From assembly GCF_000527095.1 (NCBI RefSeq), contig NZ_AZUN01000001.1, positions 2,853,501 to 2,917,500 of the forward strand: a stretch of DNA of 64,000 nucleotides. The letters are read 5' to 3'. The notes under the pieces were generated by a model that did not search any database, was not told the origin of the DNA, and saw nothing but the letters and a program-made list of their open reading frames with translations. Positions 17,402 to 26,728 of this stretch are shown here, in pieces (positions within the stretch are counted from its first letter, which is position 1; every line of letters begins with the position of its first letter). A program made the position numbers and the translations under genes. This stretch comes from Methylomicrobium lacus LW14 (lineage in GTDB: Bacteria; Pseudomonadota; Gammaproteobacteria; Methylococcales; Methylomonadaceae).

Positions 17402-18583
17402 TCAAAATCCCCAACACTCCTGCGATGCTTCGGAGAAAACAATTTCCTTGTAGCCTCTTTCCTTGGGAATCACCTCAGGTACTACGATGGGCGGAATACT
17501 GACACTCTTCGGCAAGGGGGGCTGATATTTTTCGGTTTCCGCATCGCCCGATGCCAAAATATGGTTTTGAATCAATCGGGCGCGCACCACGTGCCGGCTC
17601 AGCCCAAGCAACCTCGCCGTAGCCAGTTGATTGCGGCCGGTGTGCTTATACGCGGCTTGTAACAAGGCGTGTTCGACACGGGCATACAGATCCGGGTGTT
17701 CCTGCTCGCATAAGGTTTGCAAGACGCTGTCCAGTTTCTCAAAATCTCCCGCCTCGGACTCTACCGTTTTAGAAAAACTGAGCGCCTGAGAGAGATTTAA
17801 ATCGGTCGGCGTAATGGTCAGATCGCGAGCCACCAACAAGGCGTGATGGATCGCATTTTCCAATTCCCGAATGTTGCCTGGCCAGGGATGCGTTAACAGG
17901 GCTTGTTTGGCGGCGGGGGAAATCGTGGTTCCGGGGCAGCCGAGACGCTGTCCGTAGACCTTCAAGAAATGCCGGGCCAACGGCAAAATATCCCCGGTGC
18001 GCTGCCGCAAAGGCAACAAATTCAATGCCGCCACATTCAGCCGGTAGTACAAATCCTCACGAAACCGGCCGGCCATGACCGCCTCTTCCAGTTTGACGTT
18101 AGTTGCCGCAATCAAGCGCACGTCGATGGGCGTCGCCTTATGGGATCCGACCCGCACCACCTCGCGTTCCTGCAAGACCCGCAATAACTTGACCTGCATC
18201 GACTGCGGCAAATCGCCAATCTCGTCCAGAAAAATCGTGCCGCCGGAAGCGGCCTCGAACCACCCTTGTTTGGTCGTCACCGCGCCGGTAAAAGCCCCTT
18301 TCTCATGGCCGAACAACTCGCTTTCGATCAAGGTTTCCGACAAGGCGCAGCAATTGACCGCCAAAAACGGCCCGTTGCGTCTGGCGCTCAGCTCGTGGAT
18401 GTGGCGGGCAACCAGTTCCTTGCCGGTGCCGGTTTCGCCAATGACCAGTGCATTTAACTCGCTCGGGGCAACCCGCTTGATTCTATCGAGCAGTTCTCTG
18501 GACTTTGGATCTTCGAAAACCAAGGCGGACGCTCGAATCGAGAGCGCCATCTCGGCAGGATTAGCAAAGGCAAGTAAAGACAT
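17402..18583 (-). CDS. sfnR: Sigma-54-dependent transcriptional activator, SfnR type
   Basis: A 393-residue bacterial enhancer-binding protein with almost no N-terminal sensory region: Walker A GETGTGKE (residues 49-56), GAFTGA sigma-54 contact loop (96-101), Walker B FLDEIG, and a C-terminal Fis-type helix-turn-helix (ATARLLGLSRHVVRARL). SfnR of Pseudomonas, which activates dimethylsulfone genes, has the same short layout. The ATG at 18583 is preferred over a TTG at 18622. It lies downstream of the sulfone/sulfonate operon it probably activates through the three sigma-54 promoters listed here. Lack of a sensor domain suggests control by its own synthesis. Confidence 0.85.
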   Translation of the reverse strand: MSLLAFANPAEMALSIRASALVFEDPKSRELLDRIKRVAPSELNALVIGETGTGKELVARHIHELSARRNGPFLAVNCCALSETLIESELFGHEKGAFTGAVTTKQGWFEAASGGTIFLDEIGDLPQSMQVKLLRVLQEREVVRVGSHKATPIDVRLIAATNVKLEEAVMAGRFREDLYYRLNVAALNLLPLRQRTGDILPLARHFLKVYGQRLGCPGTTISPAAKQALLTHPWPGNIRELENAIHHALLVARDLTITPTDLNLSQALSFSKTVESEAGDFEKLDSVLQTLCEQEHPDLYARVEHALLQAAYKHTGRNQLATARLLGLSRHVVRARLIQNHILASGDAETEKYQPPLPKSVSIPPIVVPEVIPKERGYKEIVFSEASQECWGF

Positions 18584-18703
18584 AAGTAAAAACAGGTCCC
18601 TTGAAGTCACAACTGACTCCAAGATAGCATGCGCGTCTCAAGTTATAAAATGATCAAGATCAATATTAGTATGCCTAAATGTAATAATGATCTGATTTCC
18701 GGA

Positions 18704-18732
18704 CAGATCCTGGCTTGTTGAGCCGGGATCTG
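18704..18732. terminator. Hairpin between metY and sfnR
   Basis: CAGATCCTGGCT and AGCCGGGATCTG pair (one G-T) around a five-base loop, just after the metY stop. No T-run follows on the minus strand, so read-through into sfnR is possible. Confidence 0.45.
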
Positions 18733-18757
18733 CCAAGCGTCCGCCAATCCTCCGGCG

Positions 18758-20029
18758 TCAAGCCGCCTCGAGCGCCTGTTCCAGATCCGCGACAATGTCG
18801 TCGCTGTGTTCTATCCCGATCGATAAACGCACCATGTCCTCGGTGACGCCCGCCTTGACCAGCTCTTCAGGAGACAGTTGCCGATGCGTGGTCGATGCCG
18901 GGTGGCAAGCTAGCGATTTGGCATCGCCGATATTCACGAGGCGGGTGAACAGTTTTAGCGCATCCTGAAAACGTTCTCCCGCCTTGCGGCCGCCTTTCAA
19001 GCCAAAAGTCAGAATGCCGGACGCGCGTCCGCCCATGTATTTATCGACCAGCGCTTTATCCGGATGGTCTTCGAGCCCCGCGTAGTTGACCCATTCCACC
19101 TTGACGTGGTTTTGCAGGTAGCGCGCCACCTTGACGGCGTTTTCAGAGATCCTGTCCATGCGCAGCGCCAGGGTTTCTATGCCTTGCAAGATCAAAAACG
19201 CATTGAAGGGCGAAAGGGCCGCGCCGGTATTGCGTAACGGCACGACGCGGGCCCGGCCGATGTAAGCGGCAGGCCCCAGGGCTTCGGTGTAAACGACGCC
19301 ATGATAGGACACGTCGGGCTCGTTCAGGCGAGGGAAACGCGCTTTATGTTCGGCCCAAGGGAATTTGCCGCTATCGACGATCACCCCGCCGATGCTGTTG
19401 CCATGACCGCCCAGATATTTGGTGAGCGCGTGCACGACAATATCGGCGCCGTGCTCGATCGGACGGCAAAGATAAGGCGACGGCACCGTGTTGTCGACAA
19501 TCAGCGGCACGCCGTGGCGGTGGGCAATGGCGGCCAGCCGTTCAAAATCGGTCACGTTACCGAGCGGGTTGCCGACCGATTCGCAGAAAACCGCCTTGGT
19601 TTTGCCGTCGATCAGCGTCTCGAAAGCTGCGGGATCGCGATAATCGGCAAAACGCACGTTGATGCCGTATTGCGGCAGGGTGTGGGCAAAGAGATTGTAA
19701 GTGCCGCCGTACAGGGTGGCGGCGGAGACGATGTTGTCGCCGGCTTCGGCGATGGTCATGATCGCGTAGGTAATCGCCGCCATGCCGGAGGCCAGCGCCA
19801 GCCCGGCGATCCCGCCTTCCAAGGCGGCCACGCGCTTTTCGAGCACGTCCGAAGTCGGGTTCATGATGCGGGTATAGATATTTCCCGCCACTTTCAAATC
19901 GAAGAGATCGGCGCCATGCTGGGTATCGTCAAAGGCGTAAGACGTGGTCTGATAAATGGGCACGGCCACGGCTTTGGTGGTCGGGTCGGGGCTGTAGCCG
20001 CCGTGTACGGCGATCGTTTCTAGTTTCAT
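18758..20029 (-). CDS. metY: O-acetylhomoserine sulfhydrylase / aminocarboxypropyltransferase
   Basis: A 423-residue Cys/Met-metabolism PLP enzyme that joins sulfide to O-acetylhomoserine to give homocysteine. MKLETIAVHGGYSPDP is the usual N-terminus. The PLP lysine is in HALTKYLGGHG, and YTRIMNPTSDVLE and GNPLGNVTDF are family motifs. The start at 20029 was preferred to an upstream start at 20104 that would add 25 proline- and serine-rich residues. It is the last gene of the organosulfur operon, the step that fixes the released sulfur. Confidence 0.92.
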   Translation of the reverse strand: MKLETIAVHGGYSPDPTTKAVAVPIYQTTSYAFDDTQHGADLFDLKVAGNIYTRIMNPTSDVLEKRVAALEGGIAGLALASGMAAITYAIMTIAEAGDNIVSAATLYGGTYNLFAHTLPQYGINVRFADYRDPAAFETLIDGKTKAVFCESVGNPLGNVTDFERLAAIAHRHGVPLIVDNTVPSPYLCRPIEHGADIVVHALTKYLGGHGNSIGGVIVDSGKFPWAEHKARFPRLNEPDVSYHGVVYTEALGPAAYIGRARVVPLRNTGAALSPFNAFLILQGIETLALRMDRISENAVKVARYLQNHVKVEWVNYAGLEDHPDKALVDKYMGGRASGILTFGLKGGRKAGERFQDALKLFTRLVNIGDAKSLACHPASTTHRQLSPEELVKAGVTEDMVRLSIGIEHSDDIVADLEQALEAA

Positions 20030-20138
20030 GGGCTTCAGGGTTGACGAGGTTGATGGGGTCTGTAAAGGTCTGGTTTTCGGTTCTGATAACGGGCTTGGGG
20101 ACATACGATGGCATTGCCAGTCTCGACGCGGCCTCGGC

Positions 20139-21329
20139 TCATCCGGCCTTGGCTTGCCACTCGACTTTTCCGGTATCGCCCACGGGGCTTAAATGGAACA
20201 CCGGTTTGGCGCGTGTTTTTTCAGGGGCTTTTGCGACCGGCAACAAAGGGAACAGCAATTCGGCCACCCGGTAGGCTTCTTCCAGGTGCGGGTAACCGGA
20301 GAGCACAAAGGTTTCGATGCCGAGATCGGCATATTCCTGCAAGCGCTTGGCGACCGTTTGCGGATCGCCGACCAACGCAGTCCCTGCGCCGCCCCGGACT
20401 AAACCGACACCGGCCCATAAGTTGGGGGCGATTTCGAGGTTTTGCCGGGAGCCTCGGTGCAGACTGTTCATCCGCCGTTGCCCCTCGGAATCCGAGCGGG
20501 CGTAGGCGCGCTGCGCGGAAGCAATCGCCTCATCGTCGACATGGCGGATCAGCGCATTGGCCGCCGCCCACGCTTCGGCTTCGGTTTCCCGAACGATGAT
20601 GTGTATGCGCAGGCCGTAACGCACGACCCGCCCGGCCAGCCTGGCGCGAGCTTCGAGATCGGCGATTTTTTTGGCCACCGCCGGCACCGGTTCGCCCCAG
20701 CTCAAATAGTGGTCGATATACTCGGCGGCTAATTGATGGGCGGCAGGCGATGAGCCGCCCAAATATAACGGCAGACTCGGCGTCTGCGCGGGCGGAAAGG
20801 CCAGTTTCGCGTTATCGACCCGGATATGCTTGCCGGCAAAACTGACGGTTTCGCCCGCCAATAAGCGCTGCCAGACGGTCAAAAACTCGGCGGTCAGGAC
20901 ATAACGCTCGTCATGCGCCAGGAACAAGCCGTCGCCGGCCAGTTCAACCGGATCGCCGCCGGCAACGACATTGACCAGCAAGCGCCCGCCGGAAAACCGG
21001 TCCAGGGTAGCCGCCATGCGCGCCGCCACCGTGGGCGTGGTCAGGCCGGGACGAACCGCCACCAAAAACCGTAAATTCTCGGTCGATTCAATCAACGAGG
21101 CCGCGACCACCCAGGAATCCTCGCAGGTGACGCCGGTAGGGATCAGAACCCCTCCATAACCCAAAGTATCCGCCGCCTGGGCTATCTGGCGCAAATAGCG
21201 CAAGTTCACTTCGCGCGCACCCTGAGCCGAACCCAGGTAGCGGCCGTCGCCATGCGTCGGTAAAAACCAGAAAACATTCACTTTCTTGTCTCCAAATTCA
21301 TTATGGTCGTGTCCTGCATCCGCATTCAT
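20139..21329 (-). CDS. ssuD: FMNH2-dependent alkanesulfonate monooxygenase
   Basis: A 396-residue luciferase-like monooxygenase that releases sulfite from alkanesulfonates using FMNH2 and O2. VNVFWFLPTHGDGRYLG, GVLIPTG-x-x-CEDSW, the SGGRLLVNVVAGGDP stretch and the GLVRGGAGTALVGD/LSGYPHLEEAYR C-terminus are closely SsuD-like. The start ATG overlaps the ribBA stop by three bases of an ATGA, so the genes are coupled. No ssuABC transporter is present beside it. Confidence 0.94.
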   Translation of the reverse strand: MNADAGHDHNEFGDKKVNVFWFLPTHGDGRYLGSAQGAREVNLRYLRQIAQAADTLGYGGVLIPTGVTCEDSWVVAASLIESTENLRFLVAVRPGLTTPTVAARMAATLDRFSGGRLLVNVVAGGDPVELAGDGLFLAHDERYVLTAEFLTVWQRLLAGETVSFAGKHIRVDNAKLAFPPAQTPSLPLYLGGSSPAAHQLAAEYIDHYLSWGEPVPAVAKKIADLEARARLAGRVVRYGLRIHIIVRETEAEAWAAANALIRHVDDEAIASAQRAYARSDSEGQRRMNSLHRGSRQNLEIAPNLWAGVGLVRGGAGTALVGDPQTVAKRLQEYADLGIETFVLSGYPHLEEAYRVAELLFPLLPVAKAPEKTRAKPVFHLSPVGDTGKVEWQAKAG

Positions 21330-22561
21330 TTCGCACTCAGCGTTTCCCAGGGCAGATTGTCCAGATTCAGCAAATGCCCGAGCTTCTCGGATTTAGTGCG
21401 TAAATAGACGATATTCTCGCGATTGGGAACGGGCTCCAGCGGCACGCGCTCGACGATTTTCAGCCGGTATCCCGCCAGTTCGCTGAACTTGGCCGGGTTA
21501 TTGCTCATGAGCCTGATCGTCGTTACCCCCAAATCTCTGAGGATCTGGGCGCCGACATCATAGCTGCGGGAATCAATAGGCAAACCCAAATCCAAATTGG
21601 CTTGTACGGTATCCCGGCCCTGATCCTGCAATTCATAGGCGCGCAGCTTGTGCGCCAAACCGATGCCGCGGCCTTCATGCCCGCGCAGGTAAACCAAAAC
21701 CCCGCTGCCTGCCTGTTCGATTTTTGCCAACGCCATTTTGAGTTGATTGCCGCAATCGCAGCGCAACGAGTCAAGCACATCGCCGGTTAAACATTCGGAA
21801 TGCACCCGCACCAGGACGTTCTGCTGTCCCGTCACCTGGCCTTTGACCAGGGCCAAATGCTCGGAACCGTCGAGCACGGAACGGTAAACATGGGCGGTGA
21901 AAACCCCAACGGCGGTGGGTATCCTGGCTTCCGAGACGTGCTCGACCAGTTGTTCGTTACGGCGGCGATAGGCGATCAAGTCGGCGATCCGGATAAAGGG
22001 CAATTGATGTCGGCTGGCGAATGCCCGCAGCGCCTCGCCGCGGGTCATGCTGCCATCGTCGTTCACGATTTCGCACAACACACCGGCCGGATACAGACCG
22101 GCCAAGCGCGCCAGATCCCCGGCCGCTTCGGTGTGTCCCGGCCGCGCCAACACCCCATGCGGCCTGGCGCGTAACGGAAACACATGGCCTGGGCGCGCAA
22201 AATTGTCGGCGGTACAGGCGGGATTCGCCAAGGCCCGGAGGGTGGCGCTGCGGTCCGCGGCGGAAATGCCGGTGCTGGTGCCTTTGTTCAAGTCCACCGA
22301 CACGGTAAATGCCGTGCCATGGGCATCGGTATTGCTCGCGACCATCGGCTCCAGATGCAGCGCCTCGACGCGCTCGCCCGGCAGGGAGACGCAAACGACG
22401 CCGCTGCTATGCCGTACCAGAAAGGCCATTTGTTCGGGCGTGATTTTTTCGGCTGCGATGATTAAATCGCCTTCGTTTTCCCGGCTGGCATCATCGGCCA
22501 CCACCACGAAGCCGCCGTTGCGGATGGCTTCCAGCGCCGTTTCTATTGTGTCGTAACTCAT
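21326..22561 (-). CDS. ribBA: Bifunctional DHBP synthase / GTP cyclohydrolase II (RibBA)
   Basis: A 411-residue fusion making the two committed precursors of riboflavin. The RibB half has DDASRENEGD and the RPGHVFPL/RPGHTEAAGDLAR active-site segments. The RibA half has the zinc site CLTGDVLDSLRCDCG and RGHEGRGIGL. Both halves look intact. Its place inside a monooxygenase operon suggests it raises FMN supply for SsuD and SfnG; this is inference, and another riboflavin operon is expected elsewhere. Confidence 0.95.
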   Translation of the reverse strand: MSYDTIETALEAIRNGGFVVVADDASRENEGDLIIAAEKITPEQMAFLVRHSSGVVCVSLPGERVEALHLEPMVASNTDAHGTAFTVSVDLNKGTSTGISAADRSATLRALANPACTADNFARPGHVFPLRARPHGVLARPGHTEAAGDLARLAGLYPAGVLCEIVNDDGSMTRGEALRAFASRHQLPFIRIADLIAYRRRNEQLVEHVSEARIPTAVGVFTAHVYRSVLDGSEHLALVKGQVTGQQNVLVRVHSECLTGDVLDSLRCDCGNQLKMALAKIEQAGSGVLVYLRGHEGRGIGLAHKLRAYELQDQGRDTVQANLDLGLPIDSRSYDVGAQILRDLGVTTIRLMSNNPAKFSELAGYRLKIVERVPLEPVPNRENIVYLRTKSEKLGHLLNLDNLPWETLSAK

Positions 22562-22570
22562 TGTTGATCC

Positions 22571-23764
22571 TTAGGAGTAAAAGCTCGGAGTGGGCGGCTT
22601 GGCATTCAACACCCATTCGCCAAGATCGCGCAGCTTATAATCGACCGGGTCGTGCAGCGAATGGGTGCGCAGATTGCGCCAATAGCGGTCGAAGCCGGCT
22701 TTGGCGCTGGTAGCCCGTGCGCCGGTGACTTCGAACAAGCGCTGCGTCACGTCCAACCCGGCGCGGGTGGCCAGGACTTTGGCCGTCGCGCTGGCGATCG
22801 CCACGCTGCCGCGCTCCGCCTCGGTGAGCGCATTTTCCTGGCGCCAGGCAGCATCCAGTAAACTGGCGGCATAATCGGTCGCCAGCGCGGCGGCGTTCAG
22901 ATCGACCCAAAACTCGCCGTACTTTTTGAGCACATAAGGATCGCGGGTCGCGCTTTCCACGCCGGACAAAAACCAGGCCCGCGACTGGCTGCGGGTATAG
23001 CCGATCGCTTCCGCCAAGGCGCCTTCCCCGATCCCCAGGTAAATATTGATTAGCACCAGCTGCGCAATCAACGGACGCAAGGTGGCAAACACGCTGCCCA
23101 AGGGTCCGGGCTGACTCAAGATTTCCTGGTCATAGATGCGCACCCGATCAAAATCCACCGTGCCGCTGTCGGTCTGTCGTTGCCCCATATTGTCCCAATC
23201 CGAATGAATCCGGATGCCCGGGCGATCGCTAGGAATCGCGGCGATGACCAATTTGCCGCCCGCCTCGGTCAAGGCCGATACGATCAAATGATCGGAATCG
23301 CTGGCGCCGGAGCAAAAGCTTTTGGTGCCGTGCACCAGCCAGTCCTGGCCGTCGGCACTGATCTTGGCGCGGGTGTCCAGAGGGTTCAGGGTGTTGCCCC
23401 AAAACCAGCTGTTTTTAACCGTTTCGCGGTAATAATGCGGCCATTGGTCGCCGAACAGCCGCAGCGTCGCCAGCAGCAAATGCTGGAAACCGAACAGATG
23501 CCCGAGCGAGCTGTCGGCCCTGGAAATAATGCGCACGATCTGCAAGGTATCGTGCCAATCCAGGCCGTGCCCGCCGTATTCGCCCGGGATGATCAGGTTT
23601 AATAGGCCGCTTTGACGCAGGCTGTCGCGCTCGTTTTTAGCGGTGCCGCCGCGCCGATCGCGTTCCACGGCGGTGGCGGCAAACTCCGCCGCCAATTGTT
23701 CGGCCTTGTCGAACAACGCCTGAGTCTTTGCCTGCGCCTGCTTGGGAGGATTCGCCTTGCTCAT
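22571..23764 (-). CDS. SfnB/DszC-like flavin oxidoreductase (acyl-CoA dehydrogenase fold)
   Basis: A 397-residue acyl-CoA-dehydrogenase-fold protein. The N-terminal domain has LNLIIPGEYGGHGLDW, the middle WFWGNTLNPLD and GTKSFCSGA, and the C-terminus LRTHSLHDPVDYKLRDLGEWVLN. This pattern fits the sulfur-acquisition members (SfnB, DszC-like) rather than fatty-acid enzymes: no obvious catalytic Glu context is seen. It overlaps sfnG by one base (TGATG). Likely an FMN-dependent monooxygenase acting on an organosulfur compound; the exact substrate is unknown. Confidence 0.82.
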   Translation of the reverse strand: MSKANPPKQAQAKTQALFDKAEQLAAEFAATAVERDRRGGTAKNERDSLRQSGLLNLIIPGEYGGHGLDWHDTLQIVRIISRADSSLGHLFGFQHLLLATLRLFGDQWPHYYRETVKNSWFWGNTLNPLDTRAKISADGQDWLVHGTKSFCSGASDSDHLIVSALTEAGGKLVIAAIPSDRPGIRIHSDWDNMGQRQTDSGTVDFDRVRIYDQEILSQPGPLGSVFATLRPLIAQLVLINIYLGIGEGALAEAIGYTRSQSRAWFLSGVESATRDPYVLKKYGEFWVDLNAAALATDYAASLLDAAWRQENALTEAERGSVAIASATAKVLATRAGLDVTQRLFEVTGARATSAKAGFDRYWRNLRTHSLHDPVDYKLRDLGEWVLNAKPPTPSFYS

Positions 23765-24870
23765 CAGGCGGCCACTTGGTCGGCTTGCCGCGCTTCCAGT
23801 TCGCGGACCAAAGGCAAAACCCGCTGCCCGAAATAGTCGACTTCTTCCTGGAAATGCAAAAAGCCGGTCAGGATCAAGTCTACGCCGACTGCTTTCAACG
23901 CGACAATACGTTCGGCGATTTGCTCGGGCGTGCCGATCAGATTGGTCTTGAAGCCGTCGTTATATTGCACCAAGTCCTCGAATGTGGACTTGGCCCAGTT
24001 GCCCTCGCCTTCCGGGGACGCTTTTCCCGCCTGCTTGGCTTCATGTCCGAATGCATTGACCGCTTCCGTGTCGGCTTTTTCAATGATTTCATTCAGCACC
24101 GCCTGGGCTTCCGCCTCGGTGTCCCGGGCGATCACGAAGGCATTGACGCCGATCTTGACCGCATGGCCTTCCTTGGCCGCCTTGGCGCGAATATCGTCGA
24201 CCTGCGCCTTGATGCCCTCCAGCGTATTGCCGTTGGTGAAATACCAATCCGAAACCCGGGCCGCCATATCGCGCGCCGCCCTGGAACTGCCGCCCTGAAA
24301 GATCTCCGGATGCGGTTGTTGCAGGGGTTTCGGCTTCAGGGTGAAATGGTGGAAACGGTAGAAATCGCCGAAAAAGCTGAAATCGTCCTGCGTCCAAATG
24401 CCTTTCAGCGCGCGGATAAATTCTTCCGAACGGCGATAACGTTCGTCATGCTCCAGCCACGGCTCGCCGATCGCGGTAAATTCGGTTTTGAACCAGCCGC
24501 TGACGATATTGACGGCGATACGGCCGGCCGTCAGGTGGTCGATCGTCGCAATCTGCTTGGCGACGACGGCCGGATGCCAGGGTCCCGGCAAGATGGCCGC
24601 GATCACCCGCAGTTTCTGGGTGGCCGCCAACAGGGCATGAGTGAAAGAGACCGACTCGTGCTGATACTCCGCACCATAACCCGCGGTGAAACGGATCTGC
24701 GTGAGGGCGTAGTCGAAGCCGCTACGCTCGGCGATTTGCGCGAGCTTGCGGTTATAGTCGATATCCCAGCTGGTGCGTTGCTCGATTTTACTGACCAGCA
24801 GGCCGCCGCTGACATTGGGCACCCAGTAGGCGAATTTGATCGGGTTGTCGCTGTGATGTGATGGGCTCAT
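23764..24870 (-). CDS. sfnG: Dimethylsulfone monooxygenase SfnG
   Basis: A 368-residue luciferase-like FMNH2-dependent monooxygenase that converts dimethylsulfone to methanesulfinate. IKFAYWVPNVSGGLLVSK, TSWDIDYNRKLAQIAE and RFTAGYGAEYQHESVSF are close to the SfnG pattern. The FMN-binding region around GRIAVNIVSGWFK is intact. The start codon is preceded by GGAAATCC. Together with the FMN reductase and SfnR-type regulator it defines the operon's purpose. Confidence 0.92.
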   Translation of the reverse strand: MSPSHHSDNPIKFAYWVPNVSGGLLVSKIEQRTSWDIDYNRKLAQIAERSGFDYALTQIRFTAGYGAEYQHESVSFTHALLAATQKLRVIAAILPGPWHPAVVAKQIATIDHLTAGRIAVNIVSGWFKTEFTAIGEPWLEHDERYRRSEEFIRALKGIWTQDDFSFFGDFYRFHHFTLKPKPLQQPHPEIFQGGSSRAARDMAARVSDWYFTNGNTLEGIKAQVDDIRAKAAKEGHAVKIGVNAFVIARDTEAEAQAVLNEIIEKADTEAVNAFGHEAKQAGKASPEGEGNWAKSTFEDLVQYNDGFKTNLIGTPEQIAERIVALKAVGVDLILTGFLHFQEEVDYFGQRVLPLVRELEARQADQVAA

Positions 24871-24880
24871 GTGGATTTCC

Positions 24881-25423
24881 TCACGCGGCGTCGCTGGCCA
24901 GGGCGTTCAGCGGCGCGCCATTGAGTATGACCGTACCGGCCACCTCGACCGGCCGGGTCAGGGTATCGAGCACGGGGCAGTGCGCTTCCACAGCCGCCAC
25001 CAGCTGGCTGATCGTTTCCGGGTCCGCAGGACTCTTCAATGTGGTTTCGAAGCTGATTTTCTGGAAACCGGAGGGCACCTCTTGCAAGCCGAAGAGCCCG
25101 TTGAGATCCAGGTAGCCCTTGGCGCTCACCTCGACGGCCTCCAACGGGATGCCCAACACGGCGGCGTAGGCCGCATAGACGATTTCCTGGCAGGTGCCGA
25201 GCGCGGCCAGGATCAGCTCGACCGGGTTTGCCCCCGCGTCTCCCCCACCCAGCTCGGGGGGTTCGTCAATGATCAGCGGCGGAAAATCCCGCACTTCGGC
25301 GGCGCAGCGCACGCCATCGAGCAGGCGGGTCTGCGCCTTGAAGACCAGGCGGGCGCCCGCCGGATTTTGTTGCAGGGCGGCAATGGTGTTCTCTAATGTG
25401 GCTTTCAAATCATTCTGTGACAT
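24881..25423 (-). CDS. OsmC family protein
   Basis: A 180-residue OsmC/Ohr-fold protein. The ELILAALGTCQEIVYAAYA segment holds the first conserved cysteine and VAAVEAHCPVLDTL the second, the pair used for peroxide reduction in OsmC/Ohr enzymes. The start at 25423 (MSQNDLKA) has GGAG eight bases upstream; a longer reading frame exists but is unlikely. OsmC-like genes are often found in sulfonate/sulfone operons; a role against peroxides made by uncoupled flavin enzymes is inference. Confidence 0.88.
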   Translation of the reverse strand: MSQNDLKATLENTIAALQQNPAGARLVFKAQTRLLDGVRCAAEVRDFPPLIIDEPPELGGGDAGANPVELILAALGTCQEIVYAAYAAVLGIPLEAVEVSAKGYLDLNGLFGLQEVPSGFQKISFETTLKSPADPETISQLVAAVEAHCPVLDTLTRPVEVAGTVILNGAPLNALASDAA

Positions 25424-25536
25424 GTGAATCTCCGAAATATTGAGCTGGGGCTGTCGATTGAGAAGGCTGGCTTCGCGCCTATTCCTTCCCATCGAGGCGT
25501 GGCAAAGGTTGATAAATCGAAACGCTCTTGCAGGCT

Positions 25537-26718
25537 TTACTCGCCGCCTGCCTCGAACAGCTCCAGCGGCAATCCCACCAGCGCCTTGCCGATCCATTCG
25601 CGGGCGATGTTGTTCGACGGCCCCATGCCGATGCCGGCGCGGGCATCACGGAAGATGCGTTCGATCGGGCCTTTCTTGTAACCGTAACCGCCGCTGACAT
25701 CCAGGGCGTTGCGTGCCGAGATATTGGCGACTTCCGCCGCATGCACCTTGAATTCGGTCAACGGCAGCAGGATTTGCCCTTGCGGCTGACCGGCGGCCTG
25801 CAATTGGTCCAATTGCCGCGCCAGATCGTGCTGCCAGGGGCGCAGGCTTTCGACCAACACCTTGGACTCGCCCAATTGCTGGCGCAGCACTTGGTAGTCG
25901 GACAGTTTGCGGTTGAAATCGCGGTGAATGGTGCCGGTCAGATGGTCTGAAGCTTTTTCCAATGCCGCCCTGGCCACACCGTGCCAGACAGAGCCCAGAC
26001 CGACCAGATAGACCGGCGATACGCCGTGGTAAACGATGTCTTTGCCCTGGCCTTCGTCGCCCAGGCGATCGATGCTTTTCACATTGACATCCTTATAGGT
26101 GATCGGCCCGCTGTGGTTGCCGCGCACCCCGAGCGCTTCCCAGGTGCCGTGCGTGATGCCGTCCAGTTTGGAATCGACGATGAAGAAGCTGATATCGGTA
26201 GGGCCTTTGGCGCCCGGCGAACGGGTTTGAAAAATATAGTAATCCGCTTGTCCGGCACTGGTGGTAAATGACTTTTCCGCATTGAGCAGATAGTTATCGT
26301 CGTTGCCACGGGAAGCTTCGCTGAAGTTAAACCACCAGTGTCCGCCCGAGGCTTTTTCGCTGGTCGAATAGGTGCCGATCAAACCGTCGCGGGCAGGCTT
26401 CAACCAACGTTCTTTTTGGTCGTGGTTGCCGAATAAGTTGATGGTCTGCGCCGCACCGGTGTGCATCACATAGACCAGGCCGGTCGAAGCGCAGGCGCGG
26501 CCGATTTCTTCCGCCACGATCGAAAAGGCGACATGATCCAGACCCAGGCCGCCGTATTCCTTCGGAATCAGCACGCCATTCCAACCCGCCCGGCCCAAGG
26601 CCTCAAGATTCTCCCGCGGGAAAACGCCCTGGTCGGTTTGTTCGGCATTAGGCCGGATGACTTCGTCAACCAAGGTGCGAATTTCGGAACGGATTTTTTC
26701 GTAATCGTGTACAGACAT
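25537..26718 (-). CDS. Acyl-CoA dehydrogenase family protein of the sulfur operon
   Basis: A 393-residue acyl-CoA-dehydrogenase-fold flavoprotein. GVLIPKEYGGLGLDHVAFSI, TSEKASGGHW, TNHSGP-like loop GNHSGPITYKDV and the C-terminal GGYGYKKGPIERIFRDARAG are clear family features. AAGGAGAG precedes the ATG. It differs from the second family member in this operon, which ends with a DszC-like tail. Substrate unknown; a role in desulfurisation is suggested only by context. The ~110 bases between it and the OsmC gene hold no other gene. Confidence 0.85.
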   Translation of the reverse strand: MSVHDYEKIRSEIRTLVDEVIRPNAEQTDQGVFPRENLEALGRAGWNGVLIPKEYGGLGLDHVAFSIVAEEIGRACASTGLVYVMHTGAAQTINLFGNHDQKERWLKPARDGLIGTYSTSEKASGGHWWFNFSEASRGNDDNYLLNAEKSFTTSAGQADYYIFQTRSPGAKGPTDISFFIVDSKLDGITHGTWEALGVRGNHSGPITYKDVNVKSIDRLGDEGQGKDIVYHGVSPVYLVGLGSVWHGVARAALEKASDHLTGTIHRDFNRKLSDYQVLRQQLGESKVLVESLRPWQHDLARQLDQLQAAGQPQGQILLPLTEFKVHAAEVANISARNALDVSGGYGYKKGPIERIFRDARAGIGMGPSNNIAREWIGKALVGLPLELFEAGGE

Positions 26719-26728
26719 GATGCTCTCC

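Noticed and set aside
23728..24861. 377-codon plus-strand frame
   Set aside because: Antisense to sfnG, which is intact and recognisable.
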